From CAZOAR01 sp964577985 (GTDB lineage Bacteria; Gemmatimonadota; CAZMKB01; CAZNLH01), in the NCBI GenBank assembly GCA_964577985.1, contig CAZOAR010000003.1:1-64000 (forward strand): 64,000 bases of DNA, given 5' to 3'. Both the position numbers and the translations under genes were made by a program. Under the pieces are notes generated by a model that saw only the letters and a program-made list of their open reading frames with translations, was not told the origin of the DNA and did no database searches. Below, one piece after another: positions 42,658 through 51,509 of this stretch. Each line of letters opens with the position of its first letter. The first letter of the stretch is position 1.

Positions 42658-44238
42658 ATGAAAAGCAAGAGCCCGATGCGCAACATCATCTTCTCGATTT
42701 TCATCCCGTTATTGTTCAGTGCGGCTCATCCCGCTCCGGCCCATGGGTCTGCTCCCCTTGAAGTTGACGTCTGGCTCGACAGGGGCAACGGTGCCGCGTA
42801 CAATCCGGATGATGCAATAATTGTATATTTTGAAGCAAATCGTCCGTCCTACGTGGTTGTATACGGTATCGATACGGATGGGTATGTCCACATCCTCTAC
42901 CCTTATTACCCCGGTATGGATAATTACGTTGCCGGTCATCAAACCTACTCTATCCCTGGTGGTGGATTTGATATGGCCCTTTACGTGGACGAACCTGTCG
43001 GGATGGGATACGTCGAAGCGGTCGCGTCCGAAGAGCCTTTTCTACTTGATGACTGGCCTTTCATGTCTCGACACGACGAGACGGTTGAGCGTGTGGAAAT
43101 GATGCGGCGAGTAAGCGGTGATCGATTCCTGTCCATGGAGGAGATCAACCGCGGGATGCTGTCTATCTCTGATGACCTGGTTTATGACGATGATTTCGCC
43201 GTCTATTACGTCGAAGAGATTCCCGACGAACCTGCCTACGCCTCCTCGAATTACTTTGTCGGGGGCTATTACTATGACCCGTACTCTTATTCCTACCCTT
43301 CCTTCTATGTGAGCGCATACGATTACTGGTATTGTGATGATTTCTGGTACTGGGGCTACTATTCCCCCTTTGTATACTATTACCCACACACCTGTTGGGC
43401 GTACTATTCCTATCCCGGTCCCTATGAATACTACGACTGGTATTACTACTCGGAGCATTCTCGCGGTGAGCCGCGGTACAACAGGAAATACGATTACACG
43501 GACAGAGACAACGGCTCCTATCGCAGCAAGGTCGAAACACCCCTGACAGCGAACTCCGTTCGCACTGGAGGGTCTGCAGAGGAGAACGAGTTCAGGTTCG
43601 CAAGGTCAAAAATCGTCGCTGAGGAGGGACAGACCGGCTTGCATCCTTCTTTCGAAGAGAAGAGCACGGTTCGTGAAGCATCTACAGGCGATCAAACGAT
43701 TGCCAAATCGTCGGTTGTAAATGAGAATCGTGGATGGAGCGAGGCCGTTGCCCGGAAGGCGGACGCAGTGTCGCCAGGTGTTCTTGAGACCAGGCCGCGC
43801 GTCTCGCAGAAGGTAGCGTTCGATTACGGTAATTCCACAAGCCGGGTGACCAGAATTGAAAAGAAACGGGTTAGCCCGGACAGATCTGCCCTGCGCTTGG
43901 AAACTCCGGTGAAACGTAGTGGAAGTGTGGGCCGTGGTGGGGGAGAGAGGACCCCGGTCGCCAGGAGATCCACGGTCGTGCATGAAGGACGGACGAGGCG
44001 GGAGACAGAACCCCTGGTCGACCGACGCCCGGCGATGCAGGAGCGCGAAAGGCCTCAAAGAGACAGAGACGATACAGTGCGGCGTGAGACTCGAAGCGGA
44101 AATGGGAGACCGGCTCGTGGCGAGGTCCGGAGAAGCAGGCCCGTGAACTCCAGGGGAAGCAGGGCGCGTGGTGCCGTGACTCATGGTTCCGGTTCGGGAT
44201 CACGGGGGGCGGTAAGGGGTGTGGTCTCATCGAGATAA
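42658..44238 (+). CDS. Secreted protein: DUF4384-like domain, Tyr-rich tract, Arg-rich tail
   Basis: 526 aa. A signal peptide (about 1-30) precedes a DUF4384-like beta domain (about 33-150) with VVVYGIDTDGYVHILYPYYPG. Residues about 200-280 are extremely rich in Tyr, Ser and Asp with several Trp (YYYDPYSYSY, YDYWYCDDFWYWGYY). The last 200 residues are disordered and rich in Arg, Gly, Ser and Thr. AGGAGG precedes the ATG. The ECF sigma gene lies 180 bases downstream on the same strand. Function is unknown; surface or matrix binding is plausible for such composition. Confidence 0.75.
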   Translation: MKSKSPMRNIIFSIFIPLLFSAAHPAPAHGSAPLEVDVWLDRGNGAAYNPDDAIIVYFEANRPSYVVVYGIDTDGYVHILYPYYPGMDNYVAGHQTYSIPGGGFDMALYVDEPVGMGYVEAVASEEPFLLDDWPFMSRHDETVERVEMMRRVSGDRFLSMEEINRGMLSISDDLVYDDDFAVYYVEEIPDEPAYASSNYFVGGYYYDPYSYSYPSFYVSAYDYWYCDDFWYWGYYSPFVYYYPHTCWAYYSYPGPYEYYDWYYYSEHSRGEPRYNRKYDYTDRDNGSYRSKVETPLTANSVRTGGSAEENEFRFARSKIVAEEGQTGLHPSFEEKSTVREASTGDQTIAKSSVVNENRGWSEAVARKADAVSPGVLETRPRVSQKVAFDYGNSTSRVTRIEKKRVSPDRSALRLETPVKRSGSVGRGGGERTPVARRSTVVHEGRTRRETEPLVDRRPAMQERERPQRDRDDTVRRETRSGNGRPARGEVRRSRPVNSRGSRARGAVTHGSGSGSRGAVRGVVSSR

Positions 44239-44308
44239 TATGCCGGCTCTATTCTTGAGAATATCCATGAACGGCTGAAGTAACGTTTGCGGCAGCAGCG
44301 CCGAGAAG

Positions 44309-44340
44309 AGGACCTCTGGCAGCAGTCAGGGTCCTTTTTT
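44309..44340 (+). terminator. Rho-independent terminator after the Tyr-rich protein gene
   Basis: AGGACC (44309-44314) pairs with GGTCCT (44330-44335), with an inner CTG/CAG extension and a single T bulge. A run of six T follows. It lies 70 bases after the stop and before the sigma-factor gene. Confidence 0.75.
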
Positions 44341-44419
44341 CATCTGCCGGAGGAAGCCGAGAGGTTTTAACGTTTCGGGTGGCACTATAGTCTAAGTATT
44401 CGGGGCGATGGAGAATTAC

Positions 44420-44971
44420 ATGGAAAGCGACGTCACACTGCTTGATCAGTTTGAAGCAGGTGAGGAACACGCCTTTGAGCAATTGGTTGTCAGGCACCAG
44501 AAAGTCATCTATTATATGGTTTTGAGGATTGTGGGAAACCATGATGATGCCGCGGACATTACGCAACAGACATTTATCAGGGCGTTGACCAGGATAGGTA
44601 AGTTCAAACGTCGTTCCTCTTTCAGGACATGGCTCTGCCGGATCGCTATCAATATGAGCAGAACTCATCTGAAGCGCTCCAGGAAGAGTGCTCTGGTTGA
44701 CCTGAGGGAAACTCAGTGTGATCCGGGCGACAATCCCTCGGAGAAGCTCATGGAGAAGGAAAGAGAGCGAATTGTCAAGAAAGGCATCGCCGATCTGCCA
44801 GAGAGGCAGAGATTGACGCTCATTCTGCGGGCATATCACAACATGTCGCATCGGGAGATCGCGAGCGTGCTCGACATTACAGAGAACAATTCAAGGGCAA
44901 ACTATTTTCAGGCGTTGAAGAGCTTGAAGTCCAGGCTTCTTGAAAGAGGATGTGTCGATGAATTGCAGTGA
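44420..44971 (+). CDS. ECF (RpoE-like) RNA polymerase sigma factor
   Basis: 183 aa from ATG 44420, which has GGAG six bases upstream; ATG 44408 is an alternative start with no good site. Region 2 is clear (VVRHQKVIYYMVLRIVG, then ADITQQTFIRALTRIGKF, FRTWLCRIAIN). Region 4 carries the helix-turn-helix (LPERQRLTLILRAYHNMSHREIASVLDI). It would direct RNA polymerase to stress promoters. The stop lies 14 bases inside the next gene, which encodes a zinc-finger anti-sigma. The downstream Spy-like gene points to an envelope or metal stress response. Confidence 0.92.
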   Translation: MESDVTLLDQFEAGEEHAFEQLVVRHQKVIYYMVLRIVGNHDDAADITQQTFIRALTRIGKFKRRSSFRTWLCRIAINMSRTHLKRSRKSALVDLRETQCDPGDNPSEKLMEKERERIVKKGIADLPERQRLTLILRAYHNMSHREIASVLDITENNSRANYFQALKSLKSRLLERGCVDELQ

Positions 44972-45647
44972 GGTCCAGCCAGAACTTGTTGCTTACCTCG
45001 AGGGTAAGTGCGGCGCTCGAGCACAATCTATCGCGAAGCATATTGAAGAGTGCGCGGCGTGTTCCAGAGAGTACAACGGATTGAGAAACACGATCAATGC
45101 TATCAGACAGATAGAACTGGAGGATCCCGGCCGGGAATTCTGGGAGGGGCAACTGAGGAGTATTAGGGATCGCTGCTCCGAGGGACTGGGATCTGAAACG
45201 AAGCGGTTTCTTCACAATCTGGGGCGGCGGGTAACGCTCTTGAAAAGGCCGGCCGTTCCTCTCGTCTCTCTTCCGGTCTGTGGCGCGCTGGCCCTCATGC
45301 TGTTTGCAGGTATGCTCTACTTATCAGGGCGAGGGGGTGTGAGCAATCCCCCGATGGAATCCGATTTCTCGCTGGATGAAAAGGCGCTGGGAGAAGTCTA
45401 TTTGAGCGGATCGCTTTTCAACGACCTGTCCGCCTCAGATGAGCTCGACTTACTCTCCGATCAGGAGCTGGTGTCTGTTTCAAGGTCGCTTGCCCGGGAT
45501 GATGATGCACCTCCAGGCTGGAAGGAAGAGGAAATGCTTGAGTATGAAGAGAATGCGTACAGCATAGAGGGTGAGATTTACAATCTCGACATGGACGAAT
45601 TTCATGATCTTCTGGATCTCCTGGAGAAGGATTCTTCCAGGAGTTGA
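44958..45647 (+). CDS. Anti-sigma factor with zinc-finger domain
   Basis: 229 aa. ATG 44958 has AGAGGA seven bases upstream and gives a start typical of the family (MNCSEVQPELVAYLEG). The ZAS zinc motif is H-X3-C-X2-C (KHIEECAACS). One membrane helix spans about residues 98-118 (VSLPVCGALALMLFAGML). The periplasmic domain is acidic, with no family recognised. It should hold the ECF sigma inactive at the membrane until a signal causes release. The overlap with the sigma gene supports this pairing. Confidence 0.87.
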   Translation: MNCSEVQPELVAYLEGKCGARAQSIAKHIEECAACSREYNGLRNTINAIRQIELEDPGREFWEGQLRSIRDRCSEGLGSETKRFLHNLGRRVTLLKRPAVPLVSLPVCGALALMLFAGMLYLSGRGGVSNPPMESDFSLDEKALGEVYLSGSLFNDLSASDELDLLSDQELVSVSRSLARDDDAPPGWKEEEMLEYEENAYSIEGEIYNLDMDEFHDLLDLLEKDSSRS

Positions 45648-45704
45648 GGTGGAACAGATCCATGGATCAATCTCTTGCGGGAACAGGGCTCTAGGAGGGT
45701 ACTT

Positions 45705-46256
45705 ATGAGAATGATAGTTACCAGGAGTGCAGGTTTTTTCCTCCTTCTTGTTGGCTTGATGTGTGCGCCCCTGATGTCGGGCCAGCGGGATGTCGGCGGA
45801 GATCGAAGAGAAAAGGCGCTCGAGCGTATTGAGATGATGAGGATGTGGAGGATGACCGAAGACCTTGACTTGACCGAAAGCGAGGGCGCCCTTCTTTTCC
45901 CACTACTGAAGCAGTTGGACGAGGAGCGAAAATCGCTGGATCTGCAGCACAGAGAAGTGATGGCGGAGCTGCGGGCGACTGCACGTGGGGATAATCCCGA
46001 CCCGGAGGTGATCAGTCGTCTCCTCGACAGGTTCAGAGACGTCAGAGAGAAGAAGAATATGCTTGACGAAAAAGAAATTGAAAAGGTCGGTAAAATCCTC
46101 AATCCCGAGCGAGTGGCCAGATACGTAATATTCAAGCAGGACTTCGATCGGGAGATCAGGGACGTCCTGTTCAGGGCACGTCGACGTCAACCGACTGGAG
46201 ACGTTCCGGTGGGGCGAGAGGACAGGCCGGGAGGGCCACCGCCCCTGCCGAGGTGA
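45705..46256 (+). CDS. Spy/CpxP-like periplasmic protein
   Basis: 183 aa. The start at 45705 has AGGAGG eight bases upstream. A signal peptide (about 1-26) is followed by a mature helical protein. EDLDLTESEGALLFPLLKQLDEE resembles the LTxxQ repeat of Spy and CpxP, which chaperone proteins or sense metals in the periplasm. The tail is Pro/Arg-rich. The gene follows sigma and anti-sigma genes and is probably part of their regulon. The opposing gene ends 36 bases away. Confidence 0.7.
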   Translation: MRMIVTRSAGFFLLLVGLMCAPLMSGQRDVGGDRREKALERIEMMRMWRMTEDLDLTESEGALLFPLLKQLDEERKSLDLQHREVMAELRATARGDNPDPEVISRLLDRFRDVREKKNMLDEKEIEKVGKILNPERVARYVIFKQDFDREIRDVLFRARRRQPTGDVPVGREDRPGGPPPLPR

Positions 46257-46292
46257 GAGACCGGGTTCGGACTGAAAATGGCCGAGGTGTTA

Positions 46293-47093
46293 TCACCGCT
46301 CCGCCGGGGGCTTTTGAGGCGAAGGCAGCGTGAAGAGGGATTCCGGGAGTTCGGGGTTGTACAACACCTCATCGATCGCCGTATCCTGAGCCTTCGCTCC
46401 GTCGTAGTAGATGTTGATGGCAAAGGCAGTCTGGATTCCTGACACCTCTCTGTAGTCCGACAGCTTTATCGACATCGAATCGGCGCCCATGCTCGAATAG
46501 ATGACATAGTCAATCCTGGTCATCAGTAACGTGCCGGCGTCGAACCATATCCTGCTCTGGTCCCCTTCGCTATCCGTAAGCGCGAGAGTAAGCTCTGGTT
46601 GCCCGCCAATGCTGTCTACGATTACGTCGTTCAGGGTAGATCTTTCATCCAGCGCCGTCAGCAGCACCGTGGTGGGAAAATGCTTGGCGCTTCTTCTCAG
46701 GCTCTCCGCAAGATAGTCGGGGGCCTTCGATATCTCCCCGCCGGTAGCGATCCAGGCGGCGAGACCGTCGTAGTAGTGAGTAATCCTCTCTTTGTCAAAT
46801 GTGAAATCGACCCTCACCATGTCGGGAAAACGGTAATACTCCACAGATTTGCCGATTGCCCTGGTTTGATCCGTGCCATACACCGTTATCGTACTCTTCA
46901 AGCTCAATTCGGTCAGGGACGCGATCAGATCAGCCCCCCCATAAGCCTCCAGGGAGGCCTCTACAAGTCCTCTGGGGGTTTCCACGGGTTGTCCCGTATG
47001 TTCATCTGATGCCTTGAACGTTATGGCAAGCACGACAATGCCTGCCAGGATAACTATCAGGAGCGGAGCGACAAACTTCCTTGCTTGATCCAT
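46293..47093 (-). CDS. Membrane-anchored LolA-like or DUF-type outer-membrane lipoprotein-sorting homologue
   Basis: 266 aa. One N-terminal hydrophobic helix (about 7-27, LLIVILAGIVVLAITF) anchors or exports it. The remainder is beta-rich (LSLKSTITVYG, VEYYRFPDMVRVDF, RITHYYDGLAAWIA), which suggests a LolA/LolB-like half-barrel, as in many bacterial proteins with sorting-like domains. No catalytic residues were seen. AAAGGAAG precedes the ATG on the minus strand. It converges on the Spy-like gene and diverges from the GT2 gene. Confidence 0.5.
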   Translation of the reverse strand: MDQARKFVAPLLIVILAGIVVLAITFKASDEHTGQPVETPRGLVEASLEAYGGADLIASLTELSLKSTITVYGTDQTRAIGKSVEYYRFPDMVRVDFTFDKERITHYYDGLAAWIATGGEISKAPDYLAESLRRSAKHFPTTVLLTALDERSTLNDVIVDSIGGQPELTLALTDSEGDQSRIWFDAGTLLMTRIDYVIYSSMGADSMSIKLSDYREVSGIQTAFAINIYYDGAKAQDTAIDEVLYNPELPESLFTLPSPQKPPAER

Positions 47094-47181
47094 TATCTTC
47101 CTTTCTACATCAGCCCATATCAGGACCGGGATAATCGCCCGTCATCATGTGGCTGTTGAGATGCTGGAAACATGTAATTCC

Positions 47182-47210
47182 TTGACAACATTCGGGTTGC
47201 ATGGTATAAT
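47182..47210 (+). promoter_or_regulatory. Perfect consensus sigma-70-type promoter for the GT2 gene
   Basis: TTGACA (47182-47187), exactly 17 bases, then TATAAT (47205-47210). Both boxes match consensus in all 12 positions. Transcription would start near 47217, giving a leader of about 130 bases before the ATG at 47346. Confidence 0.8.
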
Positions 47211-47345
47211 ATAATCAATGTGACATATACTTTCCAACATTTCGGTGATGACTCACACGCCGAAGGAAAGAGCGTTTGACATAATCCCCTGAGCGGTATC
47301 TCGCGACAGCCGGCCAGCCGCCTTCTGTCGGGAGGAGAGAAAGGC

Positions 47346-48119
47346 ATGATTGAAGATAAGAAGATAGTGATCTTTATGCCAGCCAGGAATACCGCTCGTC
47401 TGCTCGAAGAGACATTCGCCGATATCCCGGAAGGATTCGCTGATCAGATTATTCTCGTGGATAACGCCAGCAGCGATAACACGGTTGAGGTGGCTGACGC
47501 GCTCGGGATGACGATAATACAGCATGAGAAGAACCTGGGCTATGGTGGTTCTCTTAAGACTGGATATTCAACGGCCGTGCATGAGGGCGCCGACATAGTC
47601 GTCATGCTTCATTCCGACAACCAATACGATCCGGGATTTCTTCCCCAGATAGTCAAGCCGATACTGGATGATGAGGCGGATGCCGTCCTTGGATCGAGAA
47701 TCCTCGGTGCGGAAGCGAGGGCTGGAGGGATGCCATGGTGGAAATATCTCGCGAATGTTGCACTTACGCGGTTGATCAACAGGGCGATTGGGTCGAACAT
47801 CCATGAGTTTCATACAGGTTATCGTGCTTACAGCAGGGAAGTCCTGGAGAACCTTCCTTATCGCTACGCATCAGATAATTTTCTTTTTGATACGGAAATC
47901 ATCATACAGATAATCAGGCACGGCTACAGGGTACGGGAAATACCCATTCCTACCAGGTACTTTACGGGTGCATCCACCATGACGTTCAAGCAATGCGTTA
48001 TCTATGGTGTCGGCATCCTTATTTCTCTCTCCAGATATTACGCCCACAGACTGAACATCTGGAAGTCCAGAAGATACAGCCGGATATACGAGTATTCCCA
48101 TCACGACGCAGAGCCTTGA
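47346..48119 (+). CDS. Glycosyltransferase family 2 (DPM1/polyprenyl-phosphate mannosyltransferase-like)
   Basis: 257 aa. GT-A fold: VIFMPARNTARLLEET, IILVDNASSDNT, EKNLGYGGSLKTGY, and the metal site HSDNQYDP in place of the usual DGDGQHDP. A two-helix amphipathic end is not obvious, so it is probably soluble or peripheral. Such enzymes transfer a sugar to polyprenyl phosphate or start glycan assembly. GGGAGGAG precedes the ATG. It stands beside, but on the opposite strand from, the nucleotide-sugar operon. Confidence 0.87.
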   Translation: MIEDKKIVIFMPARNTARLLEETFADIPEGFADQIILVDNASSDNTVEVADALGMTIIQHEKNLGYGGSLKTGYSTAVHEGADIVVMLHSDNQYDPGFLPQIVKPILDDEADAVLGSRILGAEARAGGMPWWKYLANVALTRLINRAIGSNIHEFHTGYRAYSREVLENLPYRYASDNFLFDTEIIIQIIRHGYRVREIPIPTRYFTGASTMTFKQCVIYGVGILISLSRYYAHRLNIWKSRRYSRIYEYSHHDAEP

Positions 48120-48155
48120 GAGGACGGCATTCACTCGACACGAGAGCGGTGGGGC

Positions 48156-48569
48156 TCAGGAAACGGGATGGTGCAGATCCCAGGGGGTGCTGTCCGGGTT
48201 TTCCAGACAGTAAGCTACGTTTGCAAAGGCCAGGAGATAGAGATCACAATCACCGTCATTCTGAATCGAATGGGCGACAAGCGGCGGGATTTCCACCGAC
48301 AGCCGATTCTCTCCCGTCAGTGTCAGGGTCATCTTCTCCCCGGTAGAAATGTCCTCGAGCCTGAGTGTCCCTGCTCCACGTATTACGCAGAACCACTCGG
48401 TGGTGCGGTCATGATAATGACTTCCCCTGGTCTCTCCGGGGTGTGCCACGCTGACGTAGATCTCTCCAAATTCGCTCCGTCCGACGTATTCCTTTGGCAC
48501 GGCCTTGAGAAGCCATCCTCTCGGATCTTCAGAGCAGGGTACCTCCCTGACGGTAACTCCGTTTATCAT
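48156..48569 (-). CDS. Cupin-domain sugar-pathway protein (WxcM/CapF C-terminal-like)
   Basis: 137 aa, single cupin barrel. GSHYHDRTTEWFCVIRGAG carries the metal-binding HxH...E motif, and IPPLVAHSIQNDG the last histidine. Domains of this kind in O-antigen loci bind nucleotide sugars and act as isomerases, epimerases or structural partners. Its location at the end of the rfb-type operon supports a nucleotide-sugar role. Reaction unassigned. Confidence 0.75.
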   Translation of the reverse strand: MINGVTVREVPCSEDPRGWLLKAVPKEYVGRSEFGEIYVSVAHPGETRGSHYHDRTTEWFCVIRGAGTLRLEDISTGEKMTLTLTGENRLSVEIPPLVAHSIQNDGDCDLYLLAFANVAYCLENPDSTPWDLHHPVS

Positions 48570-48647
48570 GCCACACTCTACTCCGGTTCCTGGTGTTTCA
48601 GAGGATATTACTTCCTTATTGCCGCGATACCATGTTCGCGGTCGATT

Positions 48648-49625
48648 TCAGGAGTCAGGGAAGAAGTCTGACAGTAACCCTGATTCATGGGCGTCGCGAT
48701 ACCACGCCACAGTTTTCCCGATCCCTTCCTCGAGGGTGATGGACGGGCTCCATCCCAGGAGAGTTTTTGCTTTCCTGTTATCGCAGTAAAAATGCCACGC
48801 CTCTCCTGAGCGATAGGGAAGGGCCCCTATGTCAGGCCTGATCGGCTTAGACATGGCAGCCAGGATCTTCTCAACCACGTCGAGGATGGAATACTCTATT
48901 CCGTTGCCGATGTTTATAATCTGCCCTATCGCCTCGCTGGTCGTGGAGGCCAGTATGAACCCATTAACGATATCAGAAACATAATTGAATTCGCGCGTCT
49001 GCTCCCCAGCGGTCATCTTGAAGGGCTTTCCCTTCAAAGCAGATACTATGGTGCGGGGGATAAGCATTCCCGGGCTCTGAAAAGGGCCATATGTAAGGAA
49101 AGGTCTGACGGTCACTATCGGGAGGTCCAGCGTCTTGTGGTACATCCGGCAGAAGATCGTGGCTGAGGCCTTGGCAGCGGAGTATGGTGAAACGGGATTC
49201 ATACGCTGATCCTCACTGAACGGGGTCGGATTGTCACCGTACTCTTCACAGGTTCCCGTGTTGACGAAACAGTGATAGTCTACACCGTTCAAGGCGTCGA
49301 TCAGATTGAGGGTCCCGATGAGGTTGTTGTTTACGATTGGCAGAGACTGGTCAAGAGACCTGTCTACGGTAGTGATCGAGGCAAGGTGAAAGATCTTCTC
49401 CGGCCTTATTTCTCTGACGAGCCGCCTTAAAGAATCGAGATCGGTGAGATCGAGTTCGTGAACCGAGCATCGGCTCCTGAAATCTCTTATCCGGAAATCC
49501 GACGCTCCGGGTGAATCAAGGAGATGCAGTTCCGCTCCCAACCCCACCAGCGCCCTGCCAAGATGGGAACCAATAAAACCGGAAGACCCTGTCAACAGAA
49601 TCCTTGTTCCTTTGATTCCTTCCAA
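48648..49625 (-). CDS. NAD-dependent epimerase/dehydratase (extended SDR)
   Basis: 325 aa. The Rossmann motif is TGSSGFIGSH (glycine-rich loop) and the catalytic pair is in SPYSAAKAS (Tyr-x3-Lys), with TGTCEEYGD before it. The sequence matches sugar 4-reductase/4-epimerase SDRs. It starts three bases after the stop of the rfbG-like gene and should act on the CDP-4-keto-6-deoxy sugar made by that enzyme. Confidence 0.87.
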   Translation of the reverse strand: MEGIKGTRILLTGSSGFIGSHLGRALVGLGAELHLLDSPGASDFRIRDFRSRCSVHELDLTDLDSLRRLVREIRPEKIFHLASITTVDRSLDQSLPIVNNNLIGTLNLIDALNGVDYHCFVNTGTCEEYGDNPTPFSEDQRMNPVSPYSAAKASATIFCRMYHKTLDLPIVTVRPFLTYGPFQSPGMLIPRTIVSALKGKPFKMTAGEQTREFNYVSDIVNGFILASTTSEAIGQIINIGNGIEYSILDVVEKILAAMSKPIRPDIGALPYRSGEAWHFYCDNRKAKTLLGWSPSITLEEGIGKTVAWYRDAHESGLLSDFFPDS

Positions 49626-49628
49626 GAC

Positions 49629-50633
49629 CTAGTCCGCCCTTCTCTCCTCTTCCATTTTCTCGAGAAACGCGTTGTACCACTGGATCGTCTCCTTGAGACC
49701 TTCTTCAAGGCTGTATTCGGGTTGCCAGCCGAGGATCTCACGTGCCTTCTTCGATGAGAGTATCTGATCCTGTATCTCACCGCTGGCTTCATCGAGAATC
49801 GAGGGCTGGATGGAATCCTTCCCTGTCAGGCGAATTATCATCTGTACGAGTTCCGCGGCGCTGAGGCTCTCCTCGTTCGAGAAATTGAATGCCTCTCCAT
49901 GAATAGACTCGTCATCCATGTTCTCAGCAAGCCTCAGATAAGCCCGTGAAGCGTCGACAACGTAGAAATAGTCTCTTACAAGAGTACCATCGCTCCTGAT
50001 GACGGGGCTCTCATCGTAATAGAGGGAGCGGATTGTGCCGGGAACGATTCGATTCCAGTTCAAATCACCGGCACCATAGAAGTTGCCGCACCGGACGATG
50101 GCTGTCGGCATTCCGAATGTATGGAAATAACTTTGAGCTATGATGTCAGTGCACGCCTTCGATGCGTCATAGGGGAAGACCCCGCGGAGAGGATCCTGCT
50201 CGGTGTATGGGAGATCCTCTTTTTCTCCGTATGCCTTGTCACTCGAGGCGACTATGATGCTTCCCAGATGTCTCTTACCCCTGGCCGCTTCGAGTATCGT
50301 ATAGGTTCCCCGGATATTTGTGTCGAAAGTGGACAGGGGGGAGGCGTTGGCGGTTCCCACAATGGTCTGTGCCGCGAGATGAAATATGACCTCTATCTCG
50401 TATTCGTTGATCGTTCGTTCGACCAGCGCATAATCCGTCACCGTACCATTGACGACATTTATCTTCCTGTCATATCCGGTGAGTATCAGGTTTGATCTCG
50501 GCACTCCGTCTCTGATAATCCCGACGATGTCCGCTCCACGTTTGTGCAGGTCTCTAACAAGCTGAGAGCCAAGGATACCTGTACACCCGGTAACAAGCAC
50601 CCTCCTGTCTCTCCAGAACCTATCCTCTCCCAT
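49629..50633 (-). CDS. rfbG: CDP-glucose 4,6-dehydratase-like SDR
   Basis: 334 aa from ATG 50633 (a longer frame lacks homology). GCTGILGSQL is the NAD loop, FHLAAQTIVG and SSDKAYGE match the RfbG family, and YDASKA is the catalytic YxxxK. The assignment to CDP-glucose rather than GDP-mannose rests on the neighbouring cytidylyltransferase gene (rfbF-like). It makes CDP-4-keto-6-deoxyglucose, the precursor of 3,6-dideoxyhexoses and related sugars. Order on the minus strand is rfbF-rfbG-SDR-cupin. Confidence 0.83.
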   Translation of the reverse strand: MGEDRFWRDRRVLVTGCTGILGSQLVRDLHKRGADIVGIIRDGVPRSNLILTGYDRKINVVNGTVTDYALVERTINEYEIEVIFHLAAQTIVGTANASPLSTFDTNIRGTYTILEAARGKRHLGSIIVASSDKAYGEKEDLPYTEQDPLRGVFPYDASKACTDIIAQSYFHTFGMPTAIVRCGNFYGAGDLNWNRIVPGTIRSLYYDESPVIRSDGTLVRDYFYVVDASRAYLRLAENMDDESIHGEAFNFSNEESLSAAELVQMIIRLTGKDSIQPSILDEASGEIQDQILSSKKAREILGWQPEYSLEEGLKETIQWYNAFLEKMEEERRAD

Positions 50634-50717
50634 TGCCTGAGCCACCCCCCTCCCTTTGACCTGGTTGAGCAGTCTCACCCTGATCGGGTGATATGCGGCT
50701 GCAGAGCTTACATGTAG

Positions 50718-51509
50718 TCACCACACTCTCCATGGAGTATCTCCCGCTTTCCACATCTCATTCAGGTCCACATAGTCTCTATACGTGTCCATCGATTTCC
50801 AGAATCCTTTATGCAGGTAGAGGGAAAGCTCACCCATGTCCGCCAACCGCATGAGCGGACGCTGTTCCAGAACGCAGTCTTCATCGAGAAAATCAAAGAT
50901 ACGTCTCGAAAACACGAAAAAGCCACCGCTTACATACTGATCCAGGTCGGGTTTTTCACGAAAGCGGACTACGTTATCCCTGCTTTCTCCGGTCTCTATT
51001 ACGCCGAACCTGGATTGCGGGTGGACGCCCGTGACTGTCGCGATTTTCCCCATATTGACGTGGAACTCGTAGAGTTTTCTCAAGTCTATGTCCGACACGC
51101 CGTCACCATATGTCATCATGAAGTCGTCTCCGTGCACATATCTTTCTATCTGCTTTATCCTGCCACCGGTCATTGTCTCAAGACCTGTCTGGGCCAGTAT
51201 GACCCGCCAGTTGTCCACGTCTCCGGAATCCTGGATCTCGGTTTCCCTGGTGGAGCCGAGGTTGATGACAAAATCGTTGGTCATCAGCTCATAATTGAGG
51301 AAGTACTCCTTTATGACTTCACCCTTGAAGCCCAGACAGAGTATGAATTCCCTTATCTCGTGGAAACCATAGATTTTCATGATGTGCCACAGGATAGGGT
51401 TACCCCCGATGGGAACCATCGGCTTCGGCTTGTATTCGGTCTCCTCCTTCAGCCTCATCCCCATCCCTCCGCACAGGATTACGGCCTGGAGATCTTCGAA
51501 TTTCTGCAT
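50718..51509 (-). CDS. rfbF: Glucose-1-phosphate cytidylyltransferase
   Basis: 263 aa; start MQKFEDLQAVILCGG at 51509 gives the family length near 257. The nucleotidyltransferase loop GGMGMRLKEETEYKPKPMVPIGG and the TYGDGVSDID metal site are characteristic of RfbF. FGVIETGE and GGFFVFSRRIFD follow. It makes CDP-glucose from CTP and glucose-1-phosphate. It is first in the four-gene nucleotide-sugar operon, which likely feeds surface glycan synthesis. Confidence 0.92.
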   Translation of the reverse strand: MQKFEDLQAVILCGGMGMRLKEETEYKPKPMVPIGGNPILWHIMKIYGFHEIREFILCLGFKGEVIKEYFLNYELMTNDFVINLGSTRETEIQDSGDVDNWRVILAQTGLETMTGGRIKQIERYVHGDDFMMTYGDGVSDIDLRKLYEFHVNMGKIATVTGVHPQSRFGVIETGESRDNVVRFREKPDLDQYVSGGFFVFSRRIFDFLDEDCVLEQRPLMRLADMGELSLYLHKGFWKSMDTYRDYVDLNEMWKAGDTPWRVW

